From Paracoccaceae bacterium (GTDB taxonomy: Bacteria; Pseudomonadota; Alphaproteobacteria; Rhodobacterales; Rhodobacteraceae): a DNA stretch of 50,020 nt. The notes below the pieces were generated by a model. That model made no database searches. It had not been told where the DNA came from and saw nothing but the letters and a program-made list of their open reading frames with translations. Of the stretch, positions 21,775-30,480 are shown piece after piece (position 1 is the first letter of the stretch; every line of letters starts with the position of its first letter). The translations under genes were made by a program, and so were the position numbers. The stretch covers positions 1-50,020 of the forward strand of contig JAGWVA010000027.1 of NCBI GenBank assembly GCA_028875855.1, written 5' to 3'.

Positions 21775-22200
21775 ATGATCGAAAAGACCGGACTGGCCAG
21801 CTGGACGGGCGGCCTGAAAGACGGGGCGGGGACGATCGGCACCGGCAGCGGCGTGCTGTCCGACGTGCCGTTCAGTTTCGCGACGCGGTTCGAGGATGCC
21901 AAGGGCACCAACCCCGAAGAGCTGATCGGCGCGGCCCATGCGGCCTGCTATTCGATGTTCCTGTCGGCGCTGATGGGCGGGGCGGGGATCGTGCCCGACA
22001 GGATCGAGACGACATCGACGATCACGCTCGACCCAGCGACCGCTGGCAGCCCGACGGTGACGAAGGCGCATCTGGTCGCCACGATCCGGGCGTCGGCGGA
22101 TGAGGCGCAGATCCGCGAGCTGGCGCTGAAGGCCAAGGAGGGCTGCCCGATCTCGAAGCTTCTGAACGCCGCGGTCAGCCTCGAGGTGAAGATCGCCTGA
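21775..22200 (+). CDS. OsmC/Ohr family protein
   Basis: This is a 141-residue protein of the OsmC/Ohr thiol peroxidase fold. The two redox cysteines are seen in AAHAACYSMFLSALM (on the central helix) and AKEGCPISKLLNA. The first suits an OsmC-type resolving pair for reduction of organic peroxides. The start at 21775 is fixed by GGGAGGG at 21764-21770; the open frame upstream has no such signal. The gene is divergent from the helicase, with a 229-bp region between them that must hold both promoters. A perfect hairpin follows 17 bp after its stop. Confidence 0.9.
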   Translation: MIEKTGLASWTGGLKDGAGTIGTGSGVLSDVPFSFATRFEDAKGTNPEELIGAAHAACYSMFLSALMGGAGIVPDRIETTSTITLDPATAGSPTVTKAHLVATIRASADEAQIRELALKAKEGCPISKLLNAAVSLEVKIA

Positions 22201-22217
22201 CCCTCGCGTTGCGCGAA

Positions 22218-22245
22218 TTCTGCGGTGTGGCTCTGCACCGCAGAA
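22218..22245 (+). promoter_or_regulatory. Perfect 10-bp hairpin between osmC-like gene and typA
   Basis: The arms are TTCTGCGGTG (22218-22227) and CACCGCAGAA (22236-22245) with an 8-base loop. A T-rich stretch (GTTTCTTTA) follows only 7 bases later. It could be a weak terminator of the OsmC-like gene or a structure in the leader of typA. Confidence 0.5.
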
Positions 22246-22317
22246 AGGGGCGTTTCTTTACTGGCCTTTTCACGCGGCCTCGGCTATCGGGACGCCAAGC
22301 CAGGAAAAGAGAGACCC

Positions 22318-24138
22318 ATGGAGCTTCGCAACATCGCGATCATCGCACACGTCGACCACGGCAAGACCACGCTGGTGGACGAGCTTCTGAAACAATCGGG
22401 GGCGTTTCGCGAAAATCAGGCCGTGGCCGAACGGGCCATGGACTCCAACGACATCGAACGCGAGCGCGGGATCACCATCCTTGCCAAGGCGACGAGCGTC
22501 GAATGGAAAGGCAACCGCATCAACATCGTGGACACCCCCGGCCACGCCGATTTCGGCGGCGAGGTGGAGCGCATCCTGAGCATGGTGGACGGTGTCTGCC
22601 TGCTGGTGGATGCCGCCGAAGGCCCGATGCCGCAGACGAAGTTCGTCACCTCGAAGGCGCTGGCGCTTGGGCTGCGCCCGATCGTGGTGCTCAACAAGGT
22701 GGACAAGCCCGACGCCGAGCCCGACCGCGCGCTGAACGAGGTGTTCGACCTGTTCGCGAACCTCGGTGCGAATGACGATCAGCTCGATTTCCCGCATCTT
22801 TACGCCTCGGGCCGTGCCGGCTGGGCGGATGAGGATCTTGACGGGCCGCGCAAGGACCTGTCGGCGCTCTTCGACCTGATCATGCGCCACGTGCCCGAGC
22901 CCGCGCAGGTTGCCCGCCGCAGCGAGCCCTTCCGGATGCTGGCCACGACGCTTTCGGCCGACCCGTTCATCGGGCGCATCCTGACCGGGCGCGTCGAAAG
23001 CGGCACGCTGCGCACCGGCGAGACGATCAAGGCGCTGTCGCGCACGGGCGACCGGATCGAGCAGTTCCGCGTCTCGAAGATCCTCGCCTTCCGGGGCCTC
23101 TCGCAGCAGCCCATCGACGTCGCCGAAGCGGGCGACATCGTGACGCTTGCCGGCATGTCCAAGGCGACCGTGGCGGACACGCTCTGCGCGCTGGAGGTGG
23201 ACACCGCGCTGCCCGCCCAGCCCATCGACCCGCCGACCATCACCGTCACCTTCGGCATCAACGACAGCCCGCTTGCGGGCCGCGACGGGTCCAAGGTGCA
23301 ATCCCGCGTCATCCGCGAGCGGCTGATGAAGGAGGCCGAGGTCAACGTGGCGATCAAGGTCGCCGACACCCCCGGCGGCGAGGCCTTCGAAGTGTCGGGC
23401 CGTGGCGAATTGCAGATGGGCGTGCTGATCGAGAACATGCGCCGCGAAGGGTTCGAGCTGTCGATCTCGCGCCCGCGCGTGATCCTGCGCGAAGAGGACG
23501 GCCAGCGCATGGAGCCGATCGAGGAAGTCATCATCGACGTGGATGACGAATTCACCGGCGCGGTGATCGACAAGCTGACCGGCCAGCGCAAGGGCGATCT
23601 GGTCGAGATGAAGCCCGCCGGCGTCGGCAAGACGCGGATCGTGGCCCATGTCCCCTCGCGCGGGCTGATCGGCTATCACGGCGAATTCCTGACCGACACG
23701 CGCGGCACCGGCGTTCTGAACCGCATCTTCCACGACTGGGCGCCCTACAAGGGCCCGATCCAGGGCCGCCGCGTGGGCGTGCTGATCTCGATGGAGAACG
23801 GCACCTCGGTCGCCTATGCGCTATGGAACCTCGAGGAACGCGGCAAGCTGTTCATCGGGGCGCAGGAAGACGTCTATACCGGCATGATCATCGGCGAGCA
23901 TTCGCGCGACAACGATCTTGAGGTGAACCCGCTGAAGGGCAAGAAGCTGACCAACATCCGCGCCAGCGGCACGGATGAGGCGGTGCGGCTGACGACCCCG
24001 GTCCGGATGAGCCTTGAAGAGGCGATCGCCTATATCGACGACGACGAACTGGTGGAAGTGACGCCGAAGATCGTCCGGATGCGCAAACGCTTCCTCGATC
24101 CCCACGAACGCAAGCGCCAAAGCCGCGCGGCGGTGTGA
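22318..24138 (+). CDS. typA: Translational GTPase TypA/BipA
   Basis: This is a ribosome-binding GTPase related to EF-G and LepA, with a role in stress and cold responses and 50S assembly. The G motifs are [23 protein letters not shown] and NKVDKPDA; switch 1 contains the family's [11 protein letters not shown]. The C-terminal BipA-specific domain reads [17 protein letters not shown] and [14 protein letters not shown]. The ATG at 22318 gives 606 residues and follows AGGAAAAGAGAG. A strong terminator lies directly behind the stop. Confidence 0.96.
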   Translation: MELRNIAIIAHVDHGKTTLVDELLKQSGAFRENQAVAERAMDSNDIERERGITILAKATSVEWKGNRINIVDTPGHADFGGEVERILSMVDGVCLLVDAAEGPMPQTKFVTSKALALGLRPIVVLNKVDKPDAEPDRALNEVFDLFANLGANDDQLDFPHLYASGRAGWADEDLDGPRKDLSALFDLIMRHVPEPAQVARRSEPFRMLATTLSADPFIGRILTGRVESGTLRTGETIKALSRTGDRIEQFRVSKILAFRGLSQQPIDVAEAGDIVTLAGMSKATVADTLCALEVDTALPAQPIDPPTITVTFGINDSPLAGRDGSKVQSRVIRERLMKEAEVNVAIKVADTPGGEAFEVSGRGELQMGVLIENMRREGFELSISRPRVILREEDGQRMEPIEEVIIDVDDEFTGAVIDKLTGQRKGDLVEMKPAGVGKTRIVAHVPSRGLIGYHGEFLTDTRGTGVLNRIFHDWAPYKGPIQGRRVGVLISMENGTSVAYALWNLEERGKLFIGAQEDVYTGMIIGEHSRDNDLEVNPLKGKKLTNIRASGTDEAVRLTTPVRMSLEEAIAYIDDDELVEVTPKIVRMRKRFLDPHERKRQSRAAV

Positions 24139-24147
24139 CGACAGGAA

Positions 24148-24177
24148 GGGGCCGCATCGAAGGATGCGGCCCTTTTC
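24148..24177 (+). terminator. Rho-independent terminator of typA
   Basis: A 10-bp stem, GGGCCGCATC (24149-24158) and GATGCGGCCC (24163-24172), with a GAAG loop, is followed by TTTT. It begins 10 bp after the typA stop. It lies between converging genes and could also stop readthrough from the amidotransferase gene, though the reverse strand lacks a long T run. Confidence 0.85.
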
Positions 24178-24203
24178 GTATCTTGGGCAGGCAAGGCGCC
24201 CCC

Positions 24204-24998
24204 TCAGGCCGCCTGCGCCAGAACGCCCGGATTGAACGGGGTCACCGTCACCGCGTCGCCGTCGAAGACGCAGAAGGACCCGGCGGGGATCGGTTCCCAG
24301 CCGCCTTCGCCGGTTTCCAGCGGTTCCGAGACGACCGCGCGGCCGCCGCGGCTGGTGCTCCAGCGGTGATAGAGGCTGGGCGCGTGTTCGTCGGTGGCAT
24401 AGCGCGCGGCGTAGAGCCTGCGCCCGTCGGACAGGGCCGCGGTCAGCCGCACATGGGGCAGGGCGCCCTTCTGCCGGCTGAGGCGTTCCAGCCGCGCCAC
24501 GGCGCGTTCCAGCGCGCCCTGCGGGTCGTCGTCCAGCCCCTCGTCCAGCGCGATCAGGAACAGCGCCTCGCTGTCGGTCGCGCCCTTGCGGTGGGGATAG
24601 AGCCCCTCGGGGATCATCATCTCGGCATCGCGGCGGATGCGGTCGTAGCCGCCGATCTGGCCGTTGTGCATGAAGGACCAGCGGCCCACCGCGAAGGGGT
24701 GGCAGTTGTTGCGGCTGGTGGCCGTGCCGGTCGAGGCGCGCACATGGGCGAGGAACAGGTGCGATTTCACCTGTGCCGTCAGGCTTTTGAGGTTCGGATC
24801 GGACCAGGCCGGATAGACGTCGCGGTAAAGGCCGGGCTCTTCGCGCTCGCCATACCATGCAAGCCCGAAGCCATCCGCGTTGATCGCGGATTTGCATTCG
24901 GTGGCGCAATGGCTCTGGTGGATCAGGGAATGGTCGGGGCGGCTGACGATCTCCTCAAGGAAGATCGGGGTTCCCGTATAGGCGGCCCAACGGCACAT
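24204..24998 (-). CDS. Class II glutamine amidotransferase
   Basis: This is a 264-residue Ntn-type glutaminase domain protein. The N-terminus is MCRWAAYTGTPIFLEE, so Cys2 becomes the catalytic nucleophile after Met removal. Other family motifs are INADGFGLAWY, LFLAHVRASTGT, NNCHPFAVGRWSFMHNGQI and the SDSEALF-like TDSEALF. It belongs to the YafJ/EgtC-like group. There is no synthetase domain, so the ammonia acceptor is unknown; an EgtC role in ergothioneine synthesis is unlikely without egtB/egtD nearby. The start overlaps the stop of the DUF6356 gene by one base (TAATG), so the two are coupled. Confidence 0.92.
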   Translation of the reverse strand: MCRWAAYTGTPIFLEEIVSRPDHSLIHQSHCATECKSAINADGFGLAWYGEREEPGLYRDVYPAWSDPNLKSLTAQVKSHLFLAHVRASTGTATSRNNCHPFAVGRWSFMHNGQIGGYDRIRRDAEMMIPEGLYPHRKGATDSEALFLIALDEGLDDDPQGALERAVARLERLSRQKGALPHVRLTAALSDGRRLYAARYATDEHAPSLYHRWSTSRGGRAVVSEPLETGEGGWEPIPAGSFCVFDGDAVTVTPFNPGVLAQAA

Positions 24999-25204
24999 TA
25001 CCGGCCCCTGTTGTGCGTCCGGGCGTAAAGGCGGGCGACGGTGCGGCTGGCGGTGCGCTCGAAGGCGAAGGGCAGCACGGCATGAACCAGTGCGGCGCCT
25101 GCGGCAAGGAACAGTGCGGCGGAAAATCGCGCGGCAAAGGCGGCATGTTCGAGGTAAGTCTCGTTCACCGAGCGCGGGTGGTCTAGGAAGAGTTTGCCGA
25201 TCAT
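24998..25204 (-). CDS. DUF6356 family small protein
   Basis: This 68-residue protein begins MIGKLFLDHPRSVNETYLEH. It then has one hydrophobic segment (about 25-46, with SAALFLAAGAALVHAVLPFAF) and a basic tail (TVARLYARTHNRGR), so it is probably a single-pass membrane protein. The LFLDHP-S-V-ETY-EH pattern is that of DUF6356, known to me from alphaproteobacteria without a function. The ATG at 25204 was chosen because conservation starts there; the open frame continues upstream to 25381, overlapping the divergent lrp start. Its stop shares a base with the amidotransferase start. Confidence 0.75.
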   Translation of the reverse strand: MIGKLFLDHPRSVNETYLEHAAFAARFSAALFLAAGAALVHAVLPFAFERTASRTVARLYARTHNRGR

Positions 25205-25349
25205 CGTAACATCCCGTAATGAGCATTCGTCCGGGGTGGAGCTGGTCTGAACAGGATATCCGGTTCGGCCGGGGAAGTGTTCGCAATCTTTTGTGCATGA
25301 CGGGCATTTTTGTGGACATTTTCCCAAGTTTGGGCGCAGGATGATGCAA

Positions 25350-25802
25350 ATGGATACCTTCGATCGCAAGATTCTGACCATCCTTCAACGCGAGGCGGAT
25401 GTCGCGCTGGAAACGCTGGGAATGCGGGTCGGCCTGTCGCGCAACGCGGTCTGGCGGCGCATCAAGGCGCTGGAGGCGGCGGGCGTGATCCGCGCCCGCG
25501 TCGCCCTGCTCGACCCCGAACAGATCGGCCTTGGGCTGAGCGTCTTCATGCTTGTGCGCACGGATCGGCATACGCCGGAATGGCTCGAGAAATTCGCGGT
25601 CGCGGTGCGGGACTTGCCGCAGATCCTTGGCGCCTACCGGATGACGGGCGATCTGGACTACCTGATCCATGCCCGCGTGGCCGATGTGAAGGATTACGAT
25701 GCGCTTTACCGGGCGCTGGTGGCGCGGGTGGATTTCGGCGATGTCTCGGCCAGCTTCGTGATGGAAGAGATCAAGGAAACGACCGAGATGCCGGTGTTCT
25801 GA
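25350..25802 (+). CDS. Lrp/AsnC family transcriptional regulator
   Basis: This is a leucine-responsive-type regulator of about 150 residues. The N-terminal winged helix is visible (FDRKILTILQREADVALETL, then VGLSRNAVWRRIKALEAAGV) followed by the RAM/AsnC ligand domain (LGAYRMTGDLDYLIHARV). Three ATGs lie close together (25341, 25344, 25350). The third is preferred because CAGG is nine bases upstream and the family usually starts close to the DxxDRKIL motif. It is divergent from the DUF6356/amidotransferase pair, which may be its target; the effector amino acid is unknown. Confidence 0.93.
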   Translation: MDTFDRKILTILQREADVALETLGMRVGLSRNAVWRRIKALEAAGVIRARVALLDPEQIGLGLSVFMLVRTDRHTPEWLEKFAVAVRDLPQILGAYRMTGDLDYLIHARVADVKDYDALYRALVARVDFGDVSASFVMEEIKETTEMPVF

Positions 25803-25824
25803 CCGCCCGGCAGGGGGGGCGGCC

Positions 25825-27012
25825 TCAGCTGCCCTGCGCCTCGGCGGTCACGTCGAAATCGTAAAGCCAGTCGAAGCGCGACAGGGCCAGGGTCGGCGCC
25901 ACCGCCCCGCCGATCCTCAGCCCCAGATGCCCGATGAGCTTCTTCGCGCCCCGCAGGTGGTAGTTGCGCGCATTGGCATTGGCGGCCGCCACGATCCGCA
26001 CCGTCCGGTCGCGCCGGGCGGCCTGATAGGCGGCAAGCGCCTCGGATGGCTCGGCGTGATTGTCCAGCATCGCCGCCAGCACCCAGGCATCCTCGAGCGC
26101 CATGTTGGCGCCCTGCGCAAGGAAGGGCAGCGTCGGATGTGCCGCATCCCCAAGGATCGCCGCGCCGTGCCCGTGCCAGCGTTCGGCGACGGGATGGCGG
26201 AAGAGGCCCCAGAGGTTGACCTGCTCGACGCTGTCCAGCCAGCCCCTGACGGGCTGGACGAAATCCTCGAAGGCGGTCTGCAGCGCCAGCGGATCGTCGG
26301 TCGCGGACCAGCTTTCCTCGGCCCAGCGGTGGCGTTCTTCGACGGCCACGATGTTGCGCAGACGCCCGCCCCGCAGAGGGTAGCTGACGATATGGCGGCC
26401 CGGCCCCATGAAGACCTGCGCCACCGGGTCCGCGTCGCGGGTGCAGGGAACAAGCGCGCGCCAGGCGACCTGATGGGTGAAGAAGGGCGCGACCTTGCCG
26501 TTGAGCGCCTGCCGCACCTTCGAATGCAGCCCGTCCGCGCCGATCAGCAGCGGGGCCTCGATCTCGGCGCCCTGTGCGGTGACAAGCTGCGGCGGACGGT
26601 CGTCGCCAAGGCGCACCTCGTCGATCTTCTGCAAAAGCCGCAGATGCACGCCCGCCTCGCGCGCGGCCCGGGCCAGCATCTCGATCAGATCGGCGCGGTG
26701 CAGGAAGACATAGGGCGCATCGGGCTTGAGCCGGGCGAGGTCCAGCCGAAGCACGGGCCGGCCGCCGATCCCGTCGATCAGTTCCACCGCGCGTGCCCGG
26801 GTGCCTGCCTCGTCCAGCGCATGGCCAAGGCCGAGGGCGCGCAGGACGGCCGCGCCGTTGGGGCTGATCTGAAGGCCCGCGCCCACCTCGGTGATCGCCT
26901 CGGCCTGTTCGAGGATCGTCACCTGCGCCCCGCGCATCGCCATGGCCAGCGCGGCCGCCATGCCGCCGATCCCCCCGCCGACGACGGTTACCCTTTGTCC
27001 GATCAGCGACAT
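25825..27012 (-). CDS. FAD-dependent aromatic-ring monooxygenase (salicylate hydroxylase-like)
   Basis: This is a class A flavoprotein monooxygenase of 395 residues. The FAD dinucleotide fold is at the N-terminus (VTVVGGGIGGMAAALAMAMRG, residues about 8-28). The DG motif is GADGLHSKVRQAL and the GD motif LGDAAHPTLPFLAQGANMAL. The sequence is typical of salicylate 1-hydroxylase/6-hydroxynicotinate monooxygenase-like proteins, but the substrate cannot be read from the sequence and no degradation genes are near. The start at 27012 follows GGGGG. It is preceded by the dksA terminator, so it has its own promoter in a short space or depends on readthrough. Confidence 0.9.
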   Translation of the reverse strand: MSLIGQRVTVVGGGIGGMAAALAMAMRGAQVTILEQAEAITEVGAGLQISPNGAAVLRALGLGHALDEAGTRARAVELIDGIGGRPVLRLDLARLKPDAPYVFLHRADLIEMLARAAREAGVHLRLLQKIDEVRLGDDRPPQLVTAQGAEIEAPLLIGADGLHSKVRQALNGKVAPFFTHQVAWRALVPCTRDADPVAQVFMGPGRHIVSYPLRGGRLRNIVAVEERHRWAEESWSATDDPLALQTAFEDFVQPVRGWLDSVEQVNLWGLFRHPVAERWHGHGAAILGDAAHPTLPFLAQGANMALEDAWVLAAMLDNHAEPSEALAAYQAARRDRTVRIVAAANANARNYHLRGAKKLIGHLGLRIGGAVAPTLALSRFDWLYDFDVTAEAQGS

Positions 27013-27060
27013 GATGCCCCCAAGCCTTCCCCAGACCGGCCCGACCCGACGGGACCCGCC

Positions 27061-27098
27061 CAAACGAAAACGCCGGAGCGCGGGCCCCGGCGTCGTCT
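27061..27098 (-). terminator. Rho-independent terminator of dksA
   Basis: Read leftward, arms ACGCCGG and CCGGCGT pair across a GC-rich loop and are followed by TTTTCGTTT. The structure lies 31 bp after the dksA stop and about 50 bp before the monooxygenase start. Confidence 0.85.
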
Positions 27099-27128
27099 TG
27101 TCACCGGGGCGCGTGGCCCGGCCTGTCG

Positions 27129-27551
27129 TCAGTCGTCGCGGTGCACACGCTCGCGACGCTCGTGTTTTTCCTGCGCTTCCAGCGTCATCGTGGCGATCGG
27201 GCGGGCGTCCAGACGCTTGAGGCTGATCGGCTCGCCGGTCACTTCGCAATAGCCGTATTCGCCGTTCTCGATCCGCCGCAGCGCCGCGTCGATCTTCGAG
27301 ACGAGCTTGCGCTGCCGGTCGCGCGTGCGCAGTTCCAGCGCGCGGTCGGTTTCCTCGCTCGCGCGGTCGGCGATGTCGGGCACGGACCTTGCGCTGTCCT
27401 GCAATCCCTCGATCGTGTCGCGGCTGACGCTGAGCAGCTCGGCCTTCCAGTTGATGAGCTTGCGGCGGAAATATTCCAGCTGCCGCTCGTTCATGAAGGG
27501 CTCGTCTTCCGCCGGGCTGTAGTCTTCGGGAAGAAAGATTTCGGCTTTCAT
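27129..27551 (-). CDS. dksA: RNA polymerase-binding protein DksA, single-cysteine type
   Basis: This binds in the RNA polymerase secondary channel and, with ppGpp, alters transcription of rRNA and amino-acid genes. The 140-residue protein starts at MKAEIFLPEDYSPAEDE; AAGGA upstream supports this over the longer frame. It has the coiled-coil (about 25-95) and the C-terminal globular domain. Where classic DksA has four zinc cysteines (CxxC ... CxxC), this one reads YCEVT and ATMTLEAQ, that is Cys-Thr-Thr-Ala. This pattern is known from zinc-independent DksA2 of Pseudomonas aeruginosa, and a Rhodobacter sphaeroides DksA is also reported without the full cysteine set. It probably folds without zinc. 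Confidence 0.93.
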   Translation of the reverse strand: MKAEIFLPEDYSPAEDEPFMNERQLEYFRRKLINWKAELLSVSRDTIEGLQDSARSVPDIADRASEETDRALELRTRDRQRKLVSKIDAALRRIENGEYGYCEVTGEPISLKRLDARPIATMTLEAQEKHERRERVHRDD

Positions 27552-27724
27552 CTCGGCTTCCTTGCTTTGGCCGGCTTGGCCGCGGATCGGGTCGTCTGGC
27601 ATCCGGCACCTCTTGGGCGCTCCATTAACCCAACCGCAAGGTGTTGTCACTAGGGTCCGGGCGCCTTGCGGCGATTTCGTGGCGTGCTAAGGTCCGACCC
27701 GGTCCGGACTGTTGACGAAACATC

Positions 27725-28564
27725 ATGAAATTCACCTCTACGCAGGATTATGTTGCCACCGACGATCTGACGCTTGCCGTCAACGCGGCGGTGACTCTGG
27801 AACGCCCGCTTCTGGTCAAGGGGGAGCCGGGGACCGGAAAGACGGAACTGGCGCGGCAGGTGGCGGCGAGTCTCGATCTGCCGCTGATCGAGTGGAGCGT
27901 GAAATCCACCACGCGCGCGCAGCAGGGGCTTTACGAATACGACGCGGTAAGCCGGCTGCGCGACAGCCAGCTGGGCGAGGCGCGCGTGCATGACGTGAAG
28001 AACTACATCCGCAAGGGCAAGCTCTGGCAGGCCTTCGAGGCCGAAACCAAGGTCGTGCTGCTGATCGACGAGATCGACAAGGCCGATATCGAGTTTCCCA
28101 ACGACCTATTGCAGGAACTCGACCGGATGGAGTTCTTCGTTTACGAGACCGGCGAGACGATCCGCGCGCGCCAGCGCCCGATCGTCATCATCACCTCGAA
28201 CAACGAAAAGGATCTGCCCGACGCCTTCCTGCGCCGGTGCTTCTTCCACTACATCCGTTTTCCCGATCCCGAGACGCTGAGGCGCATCGTCGCGGTGCAT
28301 CATCCCGGCATCAAGGATGCGCTGCTGACCACGGCGCTGACGCGCTTTTTCGAGATCCGCGAGACGCCGGGGCTGAAGAAGAAGCCCTCCACCTCCGAGG
28401 TGCTGGACTGGCTCAAGCTGATCCTGGCCGAGGATCTGACGCCGGAGGATCTGAAGTCCGATGGCAAACACCTGCTGCCGAAGCTGCACGGCGCGCTATT
28501 GAAGAACGAGCAGGACGTGCACCTGTTCGAGCGGCTGGCCTTCATGGCGCGGGGGCAAAGGTGA
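27725..28564 (+). CDS. MoxR-family AAA+ ATPase
   Basis: This is a 279-residue AAA+ ATPase with Walker A GEPGTGKTEL (about residues 37-46), Walker B VVLLIDEIDKAD, sensor 1 PIVIITSNNEKDLPDAF and the arginine finger region LRRCFFHYI. MoxR ATPases act as chaperones that mature or remodel enzyme complexes together with a VWA-domain partner. Such a partner (29256-30440) lies downstream in the same direction, so the pair resembles CoxD/CoxE of CO dehydrogenase maturation, although no cox structural genes are present. The gene is divergent from dksA; a weak promoter-like pair TTGCGG/TAAGGT with 16-bp spacing lies at 27666-27693. Confidence 0.92.
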   Translation: MKFTSTQDYVATDDLTLAVNAAVTLERPLLVKGEPGTGKTELARQVAASLDLPLIEWSVKSTTRAQQGLYEYDAVSRLRDSQLGEARVHDVKNYIRKGKLWQAFEAETKVVLLIDEIDKADIEFPNDLLQELDRMEFFVYETGETIRARQRPIVIITSNNEKDLPDAFLRRCFFHYIRFPDPETLRRIVAVHHPGIKDALLTTALTRFFEIRETPGLKKKPSTSEVLDWLKLILAEDLTPEDLKSDGKHLLPKLHGALLKNEQDVHLFERLAFMARGQR

Positions 28565-29007
28565 CGGGCGTCGTGATCCGGCCACTGGCGGCCAGCGACG
28601 AGGCCGCGTGGCGCAGGCTTTGGACCGGCTATCTGGAATTCTACGAAAGCAGCGTGTCGCCCGAGGTTTACGGGACGACATTCAGGCGGCTGCTGTCGGA
28701 CGATCCGCATGAGTTCCACGGGCTTATCGCCGAGGTGGACGGGCGTCCGGCGGGGCTTGTGCACTTTCTCTTTCACCGGCATGGGTGGAAGATCGAAAAT
28801 GTGTGTTATCTTCAAGACTTGTATGCCGACCCTGAGGTTCGGGGCAGGGGTGTCGGCCGGGCCCTGATCGAGGCCGTCTATGCCGCGGCCGACGCTGCGG
28901 GCGCGCCGTCGGTCTATTGGCTCACGCAGGAGTTCAACACCACCGCGCGCCAGCTTTACGACCGCATCGGCACGCTGACGCCCTTTGTCAAATATGTCCG
29001 GCGCTGA
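28561..29007 (+). CDS. GNAT family N-acetyltransferase
   Basis: This is a 148-residue acetyltransferase. The acetyl-CoA-binding motif A is clear: CYLQDLYADPEVRGRGVGRA (about residues 80-99), with motif B QEFNTTARQLYDRIG. The GTG start overlaps the MoxR stop (GTGA), so it is translated from the same message. The substrate is unknown. The open frame upstream within moxR is a shadow. Confidence 0.9.
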   Translation: MTGVVIRPLAASDEAAWRRLWTGYLEFYESSVSPEVYGTTFRRLLSDDPHEFHGLIAEVDGRPAGLVHFLFHRHGWKIENVCYLQDLYADPEVRGRGVGRALIEAVYAAADAAGAPSVYWLTQEFNTTARQLYDRIGTLTPFVKYVRR

Positions 29008-29085
29008 GCGGCGACGGGGCGCCTCGACAGGCCGGCGCCGCCGCGCTAAGCCATGCCCTGACCGGATTTCCAGAGGACAGCGACC

Positions 29086-29250
29086 ATGATCGTCTATATT
29101 GCCATGCTGCTCGGGGCGCTGATCGGCGGCTGGCGCGCCTGGCGGCGCAAGGGCAACCGTCTCGACATCGCGCAATATGCGGGCGTCTATCTCATCCTGT
29201 TCGGTGTGCTGGGAATGATCCTGACGATCGTGCTCGAACGGATGCTCTGA
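29086..29250 (+). CDS. Small two-segment membrane protein
   Basis: This 54-residue ORF reads MIVYIAMLLGALIGGWRAWR at the start. It has a hydrophobic segment (2-16), a basic loop (RAWRRKGNRL) and a second segment (34-50), ending in ERML. AGAGGA at 29072-29077 is well placed as ribosome-binding site. The codons are typical of the neighbours. It lies between the GNAT gene and the VWA gene (5 bp before the latter), in the same direction, which supports it being real. No family is recognised; by the positive-inside rule the loop is cytoplasmic. Confidence 0.65.
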   Translation: MIVYIAMLLGALIGGWRAWRRKGNRLDIAQYAGVYLILFGVLGMILTIVLERML

Positions 29251-29255
29251 CGGCG

Positions 29256-30440
29256 ATGTTCCTGCCCTTCCACGACAGTCTCAGACGCGCGGGGGTGCCT
29301 GTCTCCTTGCGCGAATATCTGAGCTTTCTCGAAGGGTTGAAGGCCGATCTTGCAACCTATGACGTCGAGGCGTTCTACCATCTCGCGCGCCTGACGATGG
29401 TGAAGGACGAACGTCACATCGACCGCTTCGACCGCGCCTTTGCCGAGGCGTTCCGGGGGCTCGAGACCATCCCGGTGGCGGCGCTCGTGGAAGCGCTGGA
29501 CCTGCCGCCCGACTGGCTGGAAAAGCGGCTGGAGCGTCACCTGACCCCCGAGGAACGGGCCGAGATCGCGGCGCTTGGCGGGTTCGAGAAGCTGATGGAG
29601 ACCCTGCGTCAGCGGTTGGCCGAACAGCAGGGCCGCCATCAGGGCGGGTCGAAATGGGTGGGCACGGCCGGAACCTCGCCCTTCGGCGCCTATGGCTACA
29701 ATCCCGAAGGCGTGCGGATCGGGCAGGACAAGGGCCGCGAGGGGCGCGCGGTGAAGGTCTGGGACCGGCGCGAGTTCCGCGACTATGACGACACGGTCGA
29801 GATCGGCACCCGCACGATCCGCGTGGCGCTGCGCCGCCTGCGTCGCTGGGCGCGCGAGGGGGCGGTCGAGGAGCTTGACCTAGACGGCACGGTGCGGGCG
29901 ACGGCCGAGCAGGGCTGGCTGGACGTCCGCACGCGCCCCGAGCGGCAGAATGCGGTGCGGGTGCTGCTCTTCCTCGACGTTGGCGGCAGCATGGACCCCC
30001 ATGTCCGGCTGGTGGAGGAGCTGTTTAGCGCCGCCCGGTCCGAGTTTCGCAATCTTGACGTTTTCTACTTTCACAACTGCCTCTATGACGGCGTCTGGCG
30101 CGACAACCGCCGCCGCTGGGACGAGCAGGTGCCGACGCAGGACCTGCTGCATACCTTCGGTCCGGCGACGAAATGCATCTTTGTGGGCGATGCCAGCATG
30201 TCGCCCTACGAGATCACCCATCCCGGCGGGGCGAACGAACATTGGAACGCCGAGGCCGGGGCCGTCTGGCTGACGCGTGTGCGCGATCAGTGGCCCGACA
30301 GCCTCTGGATCAACCCGGTGCCGGAACGCTACTGGCCGCTGACGCAGTCGATCGGGCTGATCCAGCGCATCTTCGCGGGCGCCATGGTGCCGCTGACGCT
30401 CGAGGGGCTGACGCGCGGGATCAAGATCCTCGGGCGGTGA
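29256..30440 (+). CDS. VWA domain protein, CoxE-like
   Basis: This 394-residue protein pairs with the MoxR ATPase upstream. The N-terminal part is helical (FLPFHDSLRRAGVPVSLREY onward); a von Willebrand A domain follows from about residue 225. Its metal site reads DVGGSM instead of the usual DxSxS, a variation seen in CoxE-like proteins, with a later GDASMSP segment. The middle contains a Gly/Arg-rich stretch (KWVGTAGTSPFGAYGYNPEG). The ATG at 29256 follows GACGGCG only 5 bp after the small membrane ORF. Proteins of this kind assist metal-centre insertion or complex remodelling; the client is unknown here. Confidence 0.9.
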   Translation: MFLPFHDSLRRAGVPVSLREYLSFLEGLKADLATYDVEAFYHLARLTMVKDERHIDRFDRAFAEAFRGLETIPVAALVEALDLPPDWLEKRLERHLTPEERAEIAALGGFEKLMETLRQRLAEQQGRHQGGSKWVGTAGTSPFGAYGYNPEGVRIGQDKGREGRAVKVWDRREFRDYDDTVEIGTRTIRVALRRLRRWAREGAVEELDLDGTVRATAEQGWLDVRTRPERQNAVRVLLFLDVGGSMDPHVRLVEELFSAARSEFRNLDVFYFHNCLYDGVWRDNRRRWDEQVPTQDLLHTFGPATKCIFVGDASMSPYEITHPGGANEHWNAEAGAVWLTRVRDQWPDSLWINPVPERYWPLTQSIGLIQRIFAGAMVPLTLEGLTRGIKILGR

Positions 30441-30480
30441 CGCTTCCGCCGGAGCCACGCCCCGAAGTCAGGGGGGGGGC

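Noticed and set aside
25803-25824. GC-rich hairpin between lrp and the monooxygenase gene as terminator
   Set aside because: CCGCCC/GGGCGG arms are present but there is no T tract on either strand.
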